A stretch of 64,000 nucleotides of DNA from Myxococcus stipitatus (GTDB lineage: Bacteria > Myxococcota > Myxococcia > Myxococcales > Myxococcaceae). The stretch spans positions 5,580,001-5,644,000 of the forward strand of contig NZ_CP102770.1 in assembly GCF_038561935.1 (NCBI RefSeq), in the 5' to 3' direction. This document shows positions 19,427 to 27,873 of the stretch, piece by piece. Positions within the stretch are counted from its first letter, which is position 1; each line of letters starts with the position of its first letter. The notes beneath the pieces were generated by a model that was not told the origin of the DNA, ran no database searches, and saw only the letters and a list, made by a program, of their open reading frames with translations. Both the position numbers and the translations under genes were made by a program.

Positions 19427-20239
19427 CTATTGGGCGACGATGACGACGCGGCCTTCCGCCAGGAAGCGCGTGTTGACCTCACCCAGCAGCTTCACGTCCT
19501 CGGCCGAGAGCACCAGGTCGGAGCCCTTCACGCTCGACGCCTTCACCACCATGGGCTTCGCGCCCACGAGCGCCGCCTTCTTCGCCGTCTCCAGGCTGCT
19601 GAACCACGCGGCGACACCCGTCGACTCACGGGCCTCGCTCGACAAGGCCGCCGCGCCGTAGAGCGCCTTGCCCGCCCCATCCAACAACCGGGGCGCGAGC
19701 ACGGGCTTCAACCCCAGCCCTCGCGCATCCACCACCAGGCCCGTGTACCGCTTCGCCCCCTCGGCGTTGAAGACGATGGGCGCCTCGGGCGCGGGGGTCA
19801 CCAGCGCGGAGGTGATGGCGGCCAGCGGCACCTCGACGTCCACCTCGACACCACTGTCCGAAAAGAAACGTTTGGCGACGACCTTGTACCCGCTGACGGC
19901 CGTCTCCACCCGGCCGCGGACTTCGTCGCGAGCCATCTCATCGCCCACGCTCCGGCCCGCGCTGACGTGCAGTCCCCGCACCTGCTCCAGCAGATTCCGG
20001 GACGCATCCTGCTTCGCCGCGCGCTCCGCGCCCAACCGGGCCTGCGCTGGATTGGCCGCCTTCAGGTCCGGAGCACCCGCTCCCGTCGCCCGAAGCACCT
20101 GCCCCTCCCAGTTCACCCCCGCGCTCGCCACCGGACGCGCAACCTCAACGGTGGAACGAGCCGCGGGCTTCATCACCCTGCTCTGGCCCTGTGCCGACAA
20201 CGGCACCGCCAACAACAACGCCCATCGCGCGAGCCTCAC
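19427..20239 (-). CDS. Secreted LPP20/FlgP-like protein
   Basis: A 270-aa exported protein. The N-terminus MRLARWALLLAVPLSAQGQ is a clear signal peptide. The middle carries the pattern of LPP20-type proteins: an Ala/Arg-rich helix (AAKQDASRNLLEQVRGLHVS), then beta strands with VVAKRFFSDSGVEVDVEVPL, and a second half with YTGLVVDARGLGLKPVLAPRLLDGAG, which is typical of FlgP/LPP20-like lipoproteins of the outer membrane. No lipobox cysteine is present, so it is periplasmic or outer-membrane associated rather than a lipoprotein. The start is the GTG at 20239, with GGGAGG upstream; the frame is open 20 codons further but without signal-peptide features. The function in myxobacteria is unknown to me. 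It is encoded just ahead of the PEGA lipoprotein. Confidence 0.72.
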   Translation of the reverse strand: MRLARWALLLAVPLSAQGQSRVMKPAARSTVEVARPVASAGVNWEGQVLRATGAGAPDLKAANPAQARLGAERAAKQDASRNLLEQVRGLHVSAGRSVGDEMARDEVRGRVETAVSGYKVVAKRFFSDSGVEVDVEVPLAAITSALVTPAPEAPIVFNAEGAKRYTGLVVDARGLGLKPVLAPRLLDGAGKALYGAAALSSEARESTGVAAWFSSLETAKKAALVGAKPMVVKASSVKGSDLVLSAEDVKLLGEVNTRFLAEGRVVIVAQ

Positions 20240-20354
20240 GGAGCGCCTCCCTGCCACACCCGATTCCGTGGGTAGTCCCTGGGCAGCATGGCCGCCCATT
20301 CAAGGAGTCCGCCTCGCGGGAAGTCAAGGCAACCCAGAGGCCCAACGCGACGTG

Positions 20355-20702
20355 TCAGTTCTCGCTCGCCGGGCGACCGTGCCGGTCGACGTAGGCATCA
20401 ATCATCTTCCGATGCCGCTCGGTCAGCAGCGTGAAGCGCACGCCCGAGTGCTCGCGCTTGGCGGAGTTCAGCTCCACCCACTCACGAACGACCTCGCCCT
20501 CGGCGTAGATGATCTCCTCCGAGCCAGGAAGCTGGAACTGGAGGCCCACGCGCTTCGCGTCGTGCTGAGGCTCAATCAACCGCGCCAGACTCACCCCTTC
20601 CGGGCTGATGTCCGCGGCGCGCGACATGTACGGCACGCCGCCCATGTACTTGTTCAAGTAGATGTCGAGGGGCGCCCGCTTCGCCTTCCGCTTGTCGCTC
20701 AT
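20355..20702 (-). CDS. PilZ domain protein (probable cyclic di-GMP binder)
   Basis: A 115-aa single-domain protein. The N-terminus carries the R-x3-R cyclic di-GMP motif (residues 5-9, RKAKR) and the second motif D-I-S-P-E-G (31-36), the [D/N]xSxxG signature, followed by the beta-barrel strands VGLQFQLPG, IIYAEGEVVREWVE and SGVRFTLLTERHRKMI. PilZ proteins pass a cyclic di-GMP signal to motility, exopolysaccharide or transcription outputs. The ATG has GGAGGT nine bases upstream. It is divergently oriented from the FKBP gene. It appears to be a stand-alone receptor without an effector domain, so it would act by binding partners. Confidence 0.9.
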   Translation of the reverse strand: MSDKRKAKRAPLDIYLNKYMGGVPYMSRAADISPEGVSLARLIEPQHDAKRVGLQFQLPGSEEIIYAEGEVVREWVELNSAKREHSGVRFTLLTERHRKMIDAYVDRHGRPASEN

Positions 20703-20873
20703 CGCTTCGTGACCTCCGCTGCGTGGTGCAACAGGTTGCTCCGGGGATGAAGCAACCTGGCCGCAGGGTAGAGGCAGAGGCTGAACGCGCAAGAAAACGA
20801 CCCACCCTCTTTCCGCGTCGTTCCCCACCGCTGAATTCTTTCCGCGAGCCTGCAGTCCACCTCCATCAACAGG

Positions 20874-20915
20874 CGCCCAGTTCGTGCTGGGCGAGCGAAC
20901 CCCGGGGCCTATATT
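20874..20915 (+). promoter_or_regulatory. Candidate FKBP promoter with overlapping inverted repeat
   Basis: TATATT at 20910-20915 is a good -10 box 27 bases before the FKBP start. A 7-bp inverted repeat (CGCCCAG / CTGGGCG, 20874-20893) covers the place of the -35 element, which itself does not match consensus. This layout could be a regulated promoter. Confidence 0.4.
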
Positions 20916-20942
20916 CCAGCCCTCATGATGAAAGGTGGATGC

Positions 20943-21668
20943 ATGCGAACGATGTGGATGGCGACGCTCGCGCTGGTGCTCGGCGCCACGGGGGCCCAGG
21001 CCCAGGGTGGCGGCGCCGCGAAGAAGTCCGAGCCCGCCGCGAAGACCGCCGCGGCGGAGGTTGCTCCGGATGACCTCCCCGAGGACTCGAAGACCATCTA
21101 CGCGCTGGGCTTGAGCGTGGGGAAGGACCTCTCCCTCTTCGCCCTCACGCCCGACGAGCTGAAGCTCCTCCAGCGCGGCATCTCCGATGGCATGACGGGC
21201 AACCCCTCCTCCATCGAGCCGAAGGAGTATGCCCCCAAGATTCAAGCGTTCGCCAAGGCGCGACAGGCCCAGGCCGGCAACGCGCTCCTGGAGCGCGCGG
21301 CCAAGGAGCCCGGCGCGGTGAAGCTCCCCTCGGGGGTCATCTACCGTGAGCTCAAGGCGGGCACCGGCAAGAGCCCCCGCGCCACCGACACGGTGAAGGT
21401 CCACTACGAGGGCCGCCTCGTCGACGGCACCATCTTCGACACGTCCGCCAAGCGCGGCATCCCCGTGGAGTTCCCGCTCAACGGCGTCATCTCCTGCTGG
21501 ACCCAGGGCGTCGCGAAGATGAAGGTGGGCGGCAAGGCCAAGCTGACGTGCCCGGGCGGCACCGCCTACGGCGAGCGTCCGCCTCCGGGCTCGCGCATCC
21601 CGCCCAACGCCGTCCTCACCTTCGACGTGGAGCTGGTGGACGTGCCCGGCGACACGTCCCGGCCGTAA
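20943..21668 (+). CDS. Periplasmic FKBP-type peptidyl-prolyl isomerase
   Basis: A 241-aa exported foldase. The ATG at 20943 has AAGGTGG five bases upstream and gives a signal peptide MRTMWMATLALVLGATGAQA. Residues about 45-120 form the helical dimerisation domain seen in FkpA and Mip (YALGLSVGKDL ... ISDGMTGN). The C-terminal FKBP domain (about 125-235) has the catalytic and binding signatures TVKVHYEGRLVDGTIFDTS, WTQGVAKMKVGGKAKLTCPG and YGERPPPGSRIPPNAVLTFDVEL. It would catalyse cis-trans isomerisation of prolyl bonds in periplasmic or outer-membrane proteins. It ends seven bases before the convergent methyltransferase stop. Confidence 0.95.
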   Translation: MRTMWMATLALVLGATGAQAQGGGAAKKSEPAAKTAAAEVAPDDLPEDSKTIYALGLSVGKDLSLFALTPDELKLLQRGISDGMTGNPSSIEPKEYAPKIQAFAKARQAQAGNALLERAAKEPGAVKLPSGVIYRELKAGTGKSPRATDTVKVHYEGRLVDGTIFDTSAKRGIPVEFPLNGVISCWTQGVAKMKVGGKAKLTCPGGTAYGERPPPGSRIPPNAVLTFDVELVDVPGDTSRP

Positions 21669-21674
21669 CCCCAC

Positions 21675-22628
21675 TCACTTCACGCGGCGGATCCAGAAGC
21701 TCCCAGGCCAATCCCGGGGAGCACCTCGATACGACGCGAACACCTGACGCAGCCGCTCCGGATGCGTCAGGTGCATGAAGCTGCTGCCCCAGAGCACCTC
21801 GAAGCTGTCGTTGAACGACAGGAACGCGTGGAGCAGGTACTGCTCCGTCCAGAACCGGCGGTGCTCCAGCACCCAGTTCTTGGGGTACTCCGCCGGCAGG
21901 AAGATGTCGTGCAGGTGCACCACGACGCCCTTCTTCAGCCGAGGCAACAGCTCCAGGAACTCCACCTGGACGTCGCTGCCCACCTTGAGCACGTGGCTGG
22001 AGTCGATGAAGAGGATGTCGTTCTCCTCCAATCGCTCCATCTCGCTGAGCGGGATGTCCTGCGCCTTCCTCGGCTCCAGGCGCGTCAGCCCCGGGAAGCC
22101 CTCGCGCAGCACCTCGCTCGGATAGGGCTCGAAGGCCACGAGCTCACACGCGGGAGAACCCTCCGCCTCGTTCACCCGGCACGCCCGCGCGGACAGCCGC
22201 GTGGACCAGCCCGAGCCGATCTCGAAGAGGCGCCGAGGCTTCAGCTCCCGCACCAGGCAGTACAGCACCTCCGCGTCCACCGTCCCGAACGCGCTGTTGT
22301 CCAGGTGGAACTCGTGCGGCGCCACGCCCTCCGGGCCGCGAGGAAGCGCGCCGTACTCCGCGCCGTACTTCGTCGCGAAGCGCTCCAGCAGCTCGAGCTG
22401 CCGGGCCTCGCGCAAGTCCACGCCGACCATCTCCGAGCGTGCGCTCCAGAGTGAGTCGGGCAGCTCCCGCGTGTCGGGGATGGGTTGATAGAAGTGGTTC
22501 GGCGTGACGTGGTAACCCGTCCGCTCGAAGACCTCGAACATGCGAGGGTCGTCGAGGAGGCCCAATCGCTGGCCCCCTTTCACCAACCCCCGGGCCAGCA
22601 ACGCCTTGATGCGATGCTTGATGAGCAT
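21675..22628 (-). CDS. Class I SAM-dependent methyltransferase (Methyltransf_24-like)
   Basis: About 317 aa. The SAM-binding motif I is FEIGSGWSTRLSARAC near the middle, followed by acidic and DxFS-type strands ELVAFEPYPSEVL and NDILFIDSSHVLKVGSDV, then GVVVHLHDIFLP. This pattern fits the Methyltransf_24 branch, often found beside sugar or natural-product genes. The substrate is unknown. The ATG at 22628 is my choice; a GTG seven codons upstream is equally possible, and neither has a clear ribosome site. The N-terminal stretch of about 60 residues (basic helix KHRIKALLARGLVKGG) resembles capsule and rhamnosyl-methyltransferase relatives, so O-methylation of a surface sugar is a reasonable guess only. 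Confidence 0.8.
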   Translation of the reverse strand: MLIKHRIKALLARGLVKGGQRLGLLDDPRMFEVFERTGYHVTPNHFYQPIPDTRELPDSLWSARSEMVGVDLREARQLELLERFATKYGAEYGALPRGPEGVAPHEFHLDNSAFGTVDAEVLYCLVRELKPRRLFEIGSGWSTRLSARACRVNEAEGSPACELVAFEPYPSEVLREGFPGLTRLEPRKAQDIPLSEMERLEENDILFIDSSHVLKVGSDVQVEFLELLPRLKKGVVVHLHDIFLPAEYPKNWVLEHRRFWTEQYLLHAFLSFNDSFEVLWGSSFMHLTHPERLRQVFASYRGAPRDWPGSFWIRRVK

Positions 22629-22658
22629 GAGCGGTGGCAACCCTACCACCGCTTCACG

Positions 22659-24797
22659 CTAGGGTTTGCCTTTGAGTGCGGCTTCCGTCGCGCGCAGCAG
22701 GGGGTCCGCGCTCACCGGTGCCCCTGTCGCGTGGGTCATCCAGACGTCCGGCGTCACCGAGCCATACGTGGCCATCCGCTCGAACTCCGCGCCCAGCGGA
22801 CCTTTGCGCGACAGGTGCTCCTCAATCTGACGCGAGATGAGGTGCCCCAGCGGATAGTCGGGCAGGTACAGCGGATAGCTGATCATGTGACTGTAAATGG
22901 CCAGCAGCGTGGTGCCCTTGCCGCCCAGCACCGGGGCGAAGTAGCGGTCCCACACGTCCTGGGAGATGCCCACCACCGCCTCGCGAAGCTGCGCGGACGT
23001 GGCGTCGGGGTGCTCATAGAGCCAATGCCACACGGCCATGTCCACCATCGCGATGCCGGAGCGCTCCCACGTCTGCCAGAAGTCGCTCAGCACCCGCTCG
23101 CGCTCGCTCGCGGCGTCCGCCTTCCCCTGCCCCAGCAGCTCCAGGTCACGCGCCTGGAACACGAAGGCCAGCGCCTCCGTGAAGGCATTGTTGGGAACCC
23201 CCGTGAGCAGCGTGTGGTCCACGCCGTACAGGCTGAACACCTGCTCCACATTGTGACCCAGCTCGTGGACGGCGATGTTGTAGCCCTTGTAGCTCATGCC
23301 GTCCTTCTCGACGCGCGTGCGCAGCCGGGGGAAGTCCCCGCGCCGCATCGCCTGCATCGCGTGCCCCGCGCCGCGTGAGGCGTCCACGCGGATGCGCGCC
23401 GCGAGCCAGTCCGCCTTCGCCGCGCTGAAGCCCATGCCCCGGAGGATGCGAGGCAGGTCCTTCGCGAAGGCCTCCGCGTCGGGATAGCGCTTGCGCGTGA
23501 GGGCATCCAGCTCCGACTCCGGGCGCGTCCCTCCGGACTTGAAGCCCGCGAACCAGACGTCCTGCGGCTCCAGCTTCCGCCCCAAGCGCGTTTCGATCTC
23601 CCGCGCCACGCGGGGCACCAGGGGCGACTCCAGCACCTGCGTCAGCAGGGCCTTCACGCGGGCCTCGGGCAGCTCGCGGCCCAGCTCGAAGGCGCGGGCA
23701 ATCCGCGTGGGCGCCACCGGCGCGAACGGGTCAGCTTTGAGCTCCGCCCGGAAGATGGCCAGCATCCGCTCGTAGCGGATGTCCTGCTCCCGCGCCGCGT
23801 CCGCCCGGGCCTCCCTGGGCGGTGCATCCGCCTCCACCGACTCCGGCGGCGCCACCGTCACCTCGTTGGTGAACGGGTTCCAATCCAGCCGGGGATTGTC
23901 GATGACCGCCGCGGGAATCGTCTGGGTGATGATGCGCTCCATCACTCGCACGATCGTCCGCTGCTTCTCGGCGCCTCGCGGGTCGGCGTAGTCCGCCTTC
24001 AGCTCATCCCGAAGGTTCCAGTGGCTGATGAGCCGCATCCCCTTGGGGAACAGGCGCTCGCCGCGCGCGTCCACCAGGTGGTGCATCCACACGTTGTATT
24101 CGTCGATGTAGAGCCCCGCGGCCGAGATGGCGCGTGAGATCTCCTGCGAGACCTCCGCCGGCACGCGCATGCTGAAGCGCCCGGCCAGGCGCGCCTCGGC
24201 CCACTGGCGCCGCGTCCAGGACGGCCCCTGCTCGGCGCGCTCCTTCAGCGTCGTCAGCGGGAAGTTGAGCAGCACCACGAAGGCGACCTTCGACTGGAAC
24301 AGGTCCTCCGTGACGTGCGCGGACGGGTCATACGAAGCCACCAGCGGCTCCACCGGGAGCAGCGGCCCCAGGTCCAGGTCCGTGTACCAGCGCACCTCCC
24401 GCCCCAGCTCGAGCATGTGCCCGTCCAGCTGCTCGAACAGCCGCTCCAGCCGGGTGAACGTGGCGTCGAGCACCGTCGGGTCCGACACGAACTGCGCCCG
24501 CGCGAAGGCCGCCAGGTCGCCGTCCTCCGGCCTCCACATGCTGGCCAGCTGGTCCACGCCCCGTGAGATGCGCGCGCGGTGGGCTTCACCATGCTTCGCG
24601 ACCAGCTCCGCCTTCACCGCCGACGCGTCGAACGAAGGCTTCATCGGCTGGGACTCCGAAGCCGCGGGCGGCACAGGCGAGGGACTCGCCATCGGGGCCT
24701 CCGGCGCAATCGAGGGGGACGTGGTGGCACACCCCAACAGCATCAGCAGGGGCCATGAACGGCCCCAGGACAGTCGGCTCGGCTTCGGCGAAGACAT
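22659..24797 (-). CDS. Lipoprotein zinc metallopeptidase (gluzincin, M3-like)
   Basis: A 712-aa lipoprotein. The N-terminus ends in LLMLLGC, a lipobox, followed by a Pro/Ser/Ala-rich linker. The C-terminal half carries the zinc motif H-E-L-G-H (about residues 511-515) in NIAVHELGHNVEQ, with Glu in NNAFTEALAFVFQ about 25-30 residues later as the likely third ligand. The overall helical arrangement (long alpha-helical N-terminal part, HExxH at two thirds) resembles M3-type oligopeptidases, but I cannot assign a peptidase family with certainty. The ATG at 24797 has GGAG five bases upstream; a GTG two codons earlier is less likely. Position outside the inner membrane suggests digestion of peptides in the periplasm or outside the cell, which suits a predator. 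Confidence 0.85.
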   Translation of the reverse strand: MSSPKPSRLSWGRSWPLLMLLGCATTSPSIAPEAPMASPSPVPPAASESQPMKPSFDASAVKAELVAKHGEAHRARISRGVDQLASMWRPEDGDLAAFARAQFVSDPTVLDATFTRLERLFEQLDGHMLELGREVRWYTDLDLGPLLPVEPLVASYDPSAHVTEDLFQSKVAFVVLLNFPLTTLKERAEQGPSWTRRQWAEARLAGRFSMRVPAEVSQEISRAISAAGLYIDEYNVWMHHLVDARGERLFPKGMRLISHWNLRDELKADYADPRGAEKQRTIVRVMERIITQTIPAAVIDNPRLDWNPFTNEVTVAPPESVEADAPPREARADAAREQDIRYERMLAIFRAELKADPFAPVAPTRIARAFELGRELPEARVKALLTQVLESPLVPRVAREIETRLGRKLEPQDVWFAGFKSGGTRPESELDALTRKRYPDAEAFAKDLPRILRGMGFSAAKADWLAARIRVDASRGAGHAMQAMRRGDFPRLRTRVEKDGMSYKGYNIAVHELGHNVEQVFSLYGVDHTLLTGVPNNAFTEALAFVFQARDLELLGQGKADAASERERVLSDFWQTWERSGIAMVDMAVWHWLYEHPDATSAQLREAVVGISQDVWDRYFAPVLGGKGTTLLAIYSHMISYPLYLPDYPLGHLISRQIEEHLSRKGPLGAEFERMATYGSVTPDVWMTHATGAPVSADPLLRATEAALKGKP

Positions 24798-24865
24798 GCT
24801 CACTCCAGAAACACGAAGGGCCCGACCCTTTTTGGAAGGCCGGACCCTCGTGATGCATCCAGGAA

Positions 24866-24880
24866 GTCGTTACGAACGAC
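24866..24880 (-). terminator. Weak hairpin downstream of the cold-shock gene
   Basis: GTCGTT-acg-AACGAC forms a 6-bp stem nine bases after the csp stop, followed on the minus strand only by TTCC. It may help end the short csp transcript, but the stem is small. Confidence 0.3.
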
Positions 24881-24888
24881 GCCGGGAA

Positions 24889-25092
24889 TCAGGCAGCGCG
24901 AACGTTCTGCGCCTGCAGACCCTTGGGGCCACGGGCCACCTCGAACTCCACCTTCTGGCCCTCCTGGAGGGTGCGGAACCCGTCCATGTTGATGGCGGTG
25001 TGGTGGCAGAACACGTCCTCACCACCGCCGTCCTGGGTGATGAAGCCAAAGCCCTTCGCATCGTTGAACCACTTCACGGTACCAGTAGCCAT
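24889..25092 (-). CDS. Cold-shock domain protein (CspA family)
   Basis: A 67-aa single OB-fold protein that binds single-stranded RNA/DNA and melts mRNA structure. It has both RNP motifs: KGFGFI (residues 13-18) and DVFCHH, a variant of the usual VFVHF, plus the start [14 protein letters not shown]. Ribosome site AAAGAAGAAGAAAG lies just upstream, purine-rich and A-rich compared with neighbours. A leader of roughly 120 bases with a hairpin precedes it. The Val-to-Cys change in RNP2 is seen in some delta-proteobacterial members; its effect on binding is unclear. Confidence 0.96.
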   Translation of the reverse strand: MATGTVKWFNDAKGFGFITQDGGGEDVFCHHTAINMDGFRTLQEGQKVEFEVARGPKGLQAQNVRAA

Positions 25093-25114
25093 TTGCTTTC
25101 TTCTTCTTTCGTCA

Positions 25115-25137
25115 CGGACGCGAAAATCCGCCGTCCG
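25115..25137 (-). promoter_or_regulatory. Hairpin in the csp leader
   Basis: A 6-bp stem CGGACG/CGTCCG with an 11-base A/T-rich loop sits about 25 bases upstream of the csp ATG. A TGGACT-N18-TAGATT pair further upstream (about 25165-25195) is a possible promoter. Structured leaders are known to control cold-shock mRNAs; the role here is inference. Confidence 0.35.
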
Positions 25138-25210
25138 GTCCTGCTTGAGCGAACCCTTAAGGACCTGGGGAATCTATGCGGCCTTTCCGGGGGAAGTCCA
25201 CCCCGGACAG

Positions 25211-27043
25211 CTACCAGCCGCACTTCTGACCCTTGTTCTGGGTCTTCAACCATTGACGCAGAGGGCTGAAATAGTCCAGCAGCGGCGTCGCATCCATCTG
25301 CCGAGTGCCCGTCACCACCTCGAGCGCGTCGGGCCAGGGCTTGCTCGCTCCCATCTCCAGCATGGCCTGGAGCCGCTTCCCGGCTTCCTTGTTCCCATAG
25401 ATGGAGCACTCGTGGAGGGGGCCCTTGTGACCCGCCGCCTCGCACAGCGCCTTGTGGAACTGGAACTGGAGGATGCGCGCCAGGAAGTAGCGCGTGTACG
25501 GGACGTTCGCGGGCACATGGTACTTGGCGCCCGGGTCGAAGTCCTGCTCGGAGCGGGCCACCGGCGCCACCACGCCCTGGTACTTCTGGCGCAGCGCCCA
25601 CCATGACTTGTTGTAGTCCGCTGGCTTCACGCGGCCGGAGAACACCTCCCAGCGCCACTGGTCCACGAGCAGGCCGAACGGCAGGAAGGCCACCTTCTCC
25701 AGCGCGTCCTTGAGCTGGAGGTTGATGAGGTTCTTGTCGTTCTTCTCCACCGCCTTGAGCAGGCCGAGCTGCTGGAGATACGCGGGGGTGATGGACAGCG
25801 TCAGCGCGTCACCGATGGCCTCGTGGAAGCCGTCGTTGGCGCCGGCCTGATAGAGCACGGGCAGGTTGTAGTAGTACGTGTAGTAGTAGTTGTGGCCCAG
25901 CTCGTGGTGGATGGTGACGAGGTCCTCCTCCGTGGGCTTGATGCACATCTTCACGCGCACGTCGTTCTCGTACGTCACGTCCCACGCGCTGGCGTGACAG
26001 ACGACCTCGCGGTCCCTCGGCTTGGTGAACTGGGAGCGCTCGTAGAAGGTCTCCGGCAGCGCCTTGAGGCCCAGGGACGTGAAGAACTTCTCACCCAGGC
26101 GCACCATCTTCACCGCGTCGTAGTTCTGCTTCTTCAGCTCGGAGTCCACATCCAGGCTGGCCTGGCCGGGGAAGGGCTCCACGAGCGGATAGATGTTGTT
26201 CCACTCCTGCGCCCACATGTTGCCCAACAGGTGCGCGGGGATGGGCTTGCCGGCGGGCACCTTGTCCGCGCCGTACTGCTTCGCCAGACGCCCCCGCACG
26301 TAGCAGTGCAGGTCGTCATACAGCGGCTTGACCTGGCCCCACAGGCGCTGGGCCTCCTTCTCGAACTCCGCGGGCGGCATGTCGTAGCCGGAGCGCCACA
26401 GGCTGCCCAGGTCCGTGAAGCCGATGTCCTTCGCGCCGTCGTTGGAGATGCTGACCAAACGTTCGTACAGCGGGCGCATGGGGCGGGAGATGGTGTGCCA
26501 GCCCTGCCACGCATCCAGGAGCGTGTTGTAGTCGCGGCTCTCCGCCATCACGTCGGAGAGCTCCTCCAGGTCGCGGCACTTCGCCTTTCCGTCCGCGCCG
26601 CAGTACTTGCCCTTGCCGTAGAGGCCGTCCAGCTTCGCGGCCGTCGTCGCCAGCTCCGAGCGCTTCTGCGCATCCGACGGCGCCGGCAGCGCCTGCGACA
26701 CGCGCAGCAGGTGCAGCGTGCGCGCGGTGTCCGCGTCGAGCTTCAGCCCGTCGAAGCGACGCGACTCCTTGATGGCGCTGTTGACGTAGCCCAGCACCTC
26801 CTCGTTGACGTAGGCGGCGTTCCGCTCCGAGTCGTCGGTGATGTACGTCGACTTGATCCACTCGGCGGTGGCCTGCTTCGTCCACAGCCGCTTGAGGTCG
26901 GCGTTCACCTTCTTCGCGAACTGCCTTGCTTCCTCCGGCGTGGCCTTGGCGGCCGGAGCCTGGGCGAAGCCTGGGACGGAGGACAGCACCAAGGCCGCGA
27001 GGGCCGAGCGCAACAACGACTTGGGGAGTCGGGTCCAGTTCAT
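25211..27043 (-). CDS. M2 family zinc carboxydipeptidase (ACE-like)
   Basis: Peptidyl-dipeptidase related to angiotensin-converting enzyme, 610 aa with a signal peptide (SALAALVLSSVPGFAQA). The zinc motif is HHELGHNYYY, with His380 and His384 as ligands, and EAIGD about 25 residues later supplying the third ligand Glu. The family also shows AWDV, MCIKPTEEDL and LPFGLLVDQWRW, all present. It would cleave dipeptides from peptide C-termini in the periplasm or outside. I start it at the ATG at 27043; an ATG nine codons upstream would give a longer signal region, and neither has a strong ribosome site. The frame stays open further upstream without signal features. It stands alone between csp and the divergent DUF3105 gene. 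Confidence 0.92.
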   Translation of the reverse strand: MNWTRLPKSLLRSALAALVLSSVPGFAQAPAAKATPEEARQFAKKVNADLKRLWTKQATAEWIKSTYITDDSERNAAYVNEEVLGYVNSAIKESRRFDGLKLDADTARTLHLLRVSQALPAPSDAQKRSELATTAAKLDGLYGKGKYCGADGKAKCRDLEELSDVMAESRDYNTLLDAWQGWHTISRPMRPLYERLVSISNDGAKDIGFTDLGSLWRSGYDMPPAEFEKEAQRLWGQVKPLYDDLHCYVRGRLAKQYGADKVPAGKPIPAHLLGNMWAQEWNNIYPLVEPFPGQASLDVDSELKKQNYDAVKMVRLGEKFFTSLGLKALPETFYERSQFTKPRDREVVCHASAWDVTYENDVRVKMCIKPTEEDLVTIHHELGHNYYYTYYYNLPVLYQAGANDGFHEAIGDALTLSITPAYLQQLGLLKAVEKNDKNLINLQLKDALEKVAFLPFGLLVDQWRWEVFSGRVKPADYNKSWWALRQKYQGVVAPVARSEQDFDPGAKYHVPANVPYTRYFLARILQFQFHKALCEAAGHKGPLHECSIYGNKEAGKRLQAMLEMGASKPWPDALEVVTGTRQMDATPLLDYFSPLRQWLKTQNKGQKCGW

Positions 27044-27138
27044 GGGGGCCGACCGTAGAAGAACCTTCATCTGATGACACCCGGAAAGTAGGCCGGCCCC
27101 CACGACAGCGCCCGGGACGAGTGCGGTATGACGGGCCC

Positions 27139-27681
27139 GTGAACCTCCAATACACCCTGGTCGTCCCTTCCCTCCTGGCGCTCCTCGCGTTGCCCGCATG
27201 CGACTCCACGGAAGAGCCCTCCGGCTGCGAGCGCTTCAGCTTCCCGCTCGCGACGCCGACGTCGTCCGGCCACCTGGGCGTCTGCGACAGCCCGGCCTGC
27301 GGTAATGGGGAGAACCCTCCCAACTCCGGCCCCCACTGCGGCAGCGTGGCGCGGTGTGCCGTCTACACCGAGCCGGTGTCCCGCTGTCTGTATGTCCACA
27401 ACCTGGAGCACGGGCACGCGGTGTTCCTCTACAACTGCCCGGACGGCTGCCCGGACGAGGTCGCGAAGCTCGAGGCCGCCGCGGCCACCGTGGGCACCGG
27501 CGCCAATGGCGTCCGCCGCGCCCTGGTGGCGCAGGACCCGCTCATGCCCCACCGCGTGGCCGCGCTGTTGTGGCGGCGCACCTACGCGGCCGACTCCGCG
27601 GACCCCGAGGCGCTTCGCTGCCTGCTGACCCACCAGGACGCGGACGCCCCCGAGCCCGGCCTCGCCTGCCCCGGCTCCTGA
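27139..27681 (+). CDS. DUF3105 lipoprotein
   Basis: A 180-aa protein. The GTG start gives a hydrophobic segment and lipobox LLALLALPAC. The rest contains the DUF3105 core, HNLEHGHAVFLYNCP, followed by a helix with EVAKLEAAAATVG and a PLMPHRVAALLWRRTY stretch. Eleven cysteines, several in pairs, suggest disulphides in the periplasm. The family's biochemical role is not known. It is divergent from the M2 peptidase with about 95 bases between the two starts; the promoter was not recognised. Confidence 0.8.
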   Translation: MNLQYTLVVPSLLALLALPACDSTEEPSGCERFSFPLATPTSSGHLGVCDSPACGNGENPPNSGPHCGSVARCAVYTEPVSRCLYVHNLEHGHAVFLYNCPDGCPDEVAKLEAAAATVGTGANGVRRALVAQDPLMPHRVAALLWRRTYAADSADPEALRCLLTHQDADAPEPGLACPGS

Positions 27682-27873
27682 GCGAGTCGCGGCGCGTCTT
27701 GGACTCAACGTTGACCTGACAACACGCCCGCTTCGAGGTGGGTTGGCATCCGCGCCTCGCGCCACACCCTCACGAGGCGCCCGAAACACCAGTGAAGAGC
27801 CCGACACCTCAAGCCACCCCGGGCGCGTTGACTGTGTTTGAGAACCACGTGCCGGCGCTCGAGGAGAAGGCAG

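Noticed and set aside
20355-21674. A 439-residue minus-strand frame joining the PilZ gene to sequence opposite the FKBP gene
   Set aside because: Only the last 115 codons match PilZ and start with ATG and GGAGGT; the earlier part is antisense to FKBP.
24807-24835. AAGGG-CCCGA-CCCTTTTT as a plus-strand terminator
   Set aside because: Stem of five pairs only and no plus-strand gene ends there; the neighbouring GGCC..GACCC motifs are direct repeats.
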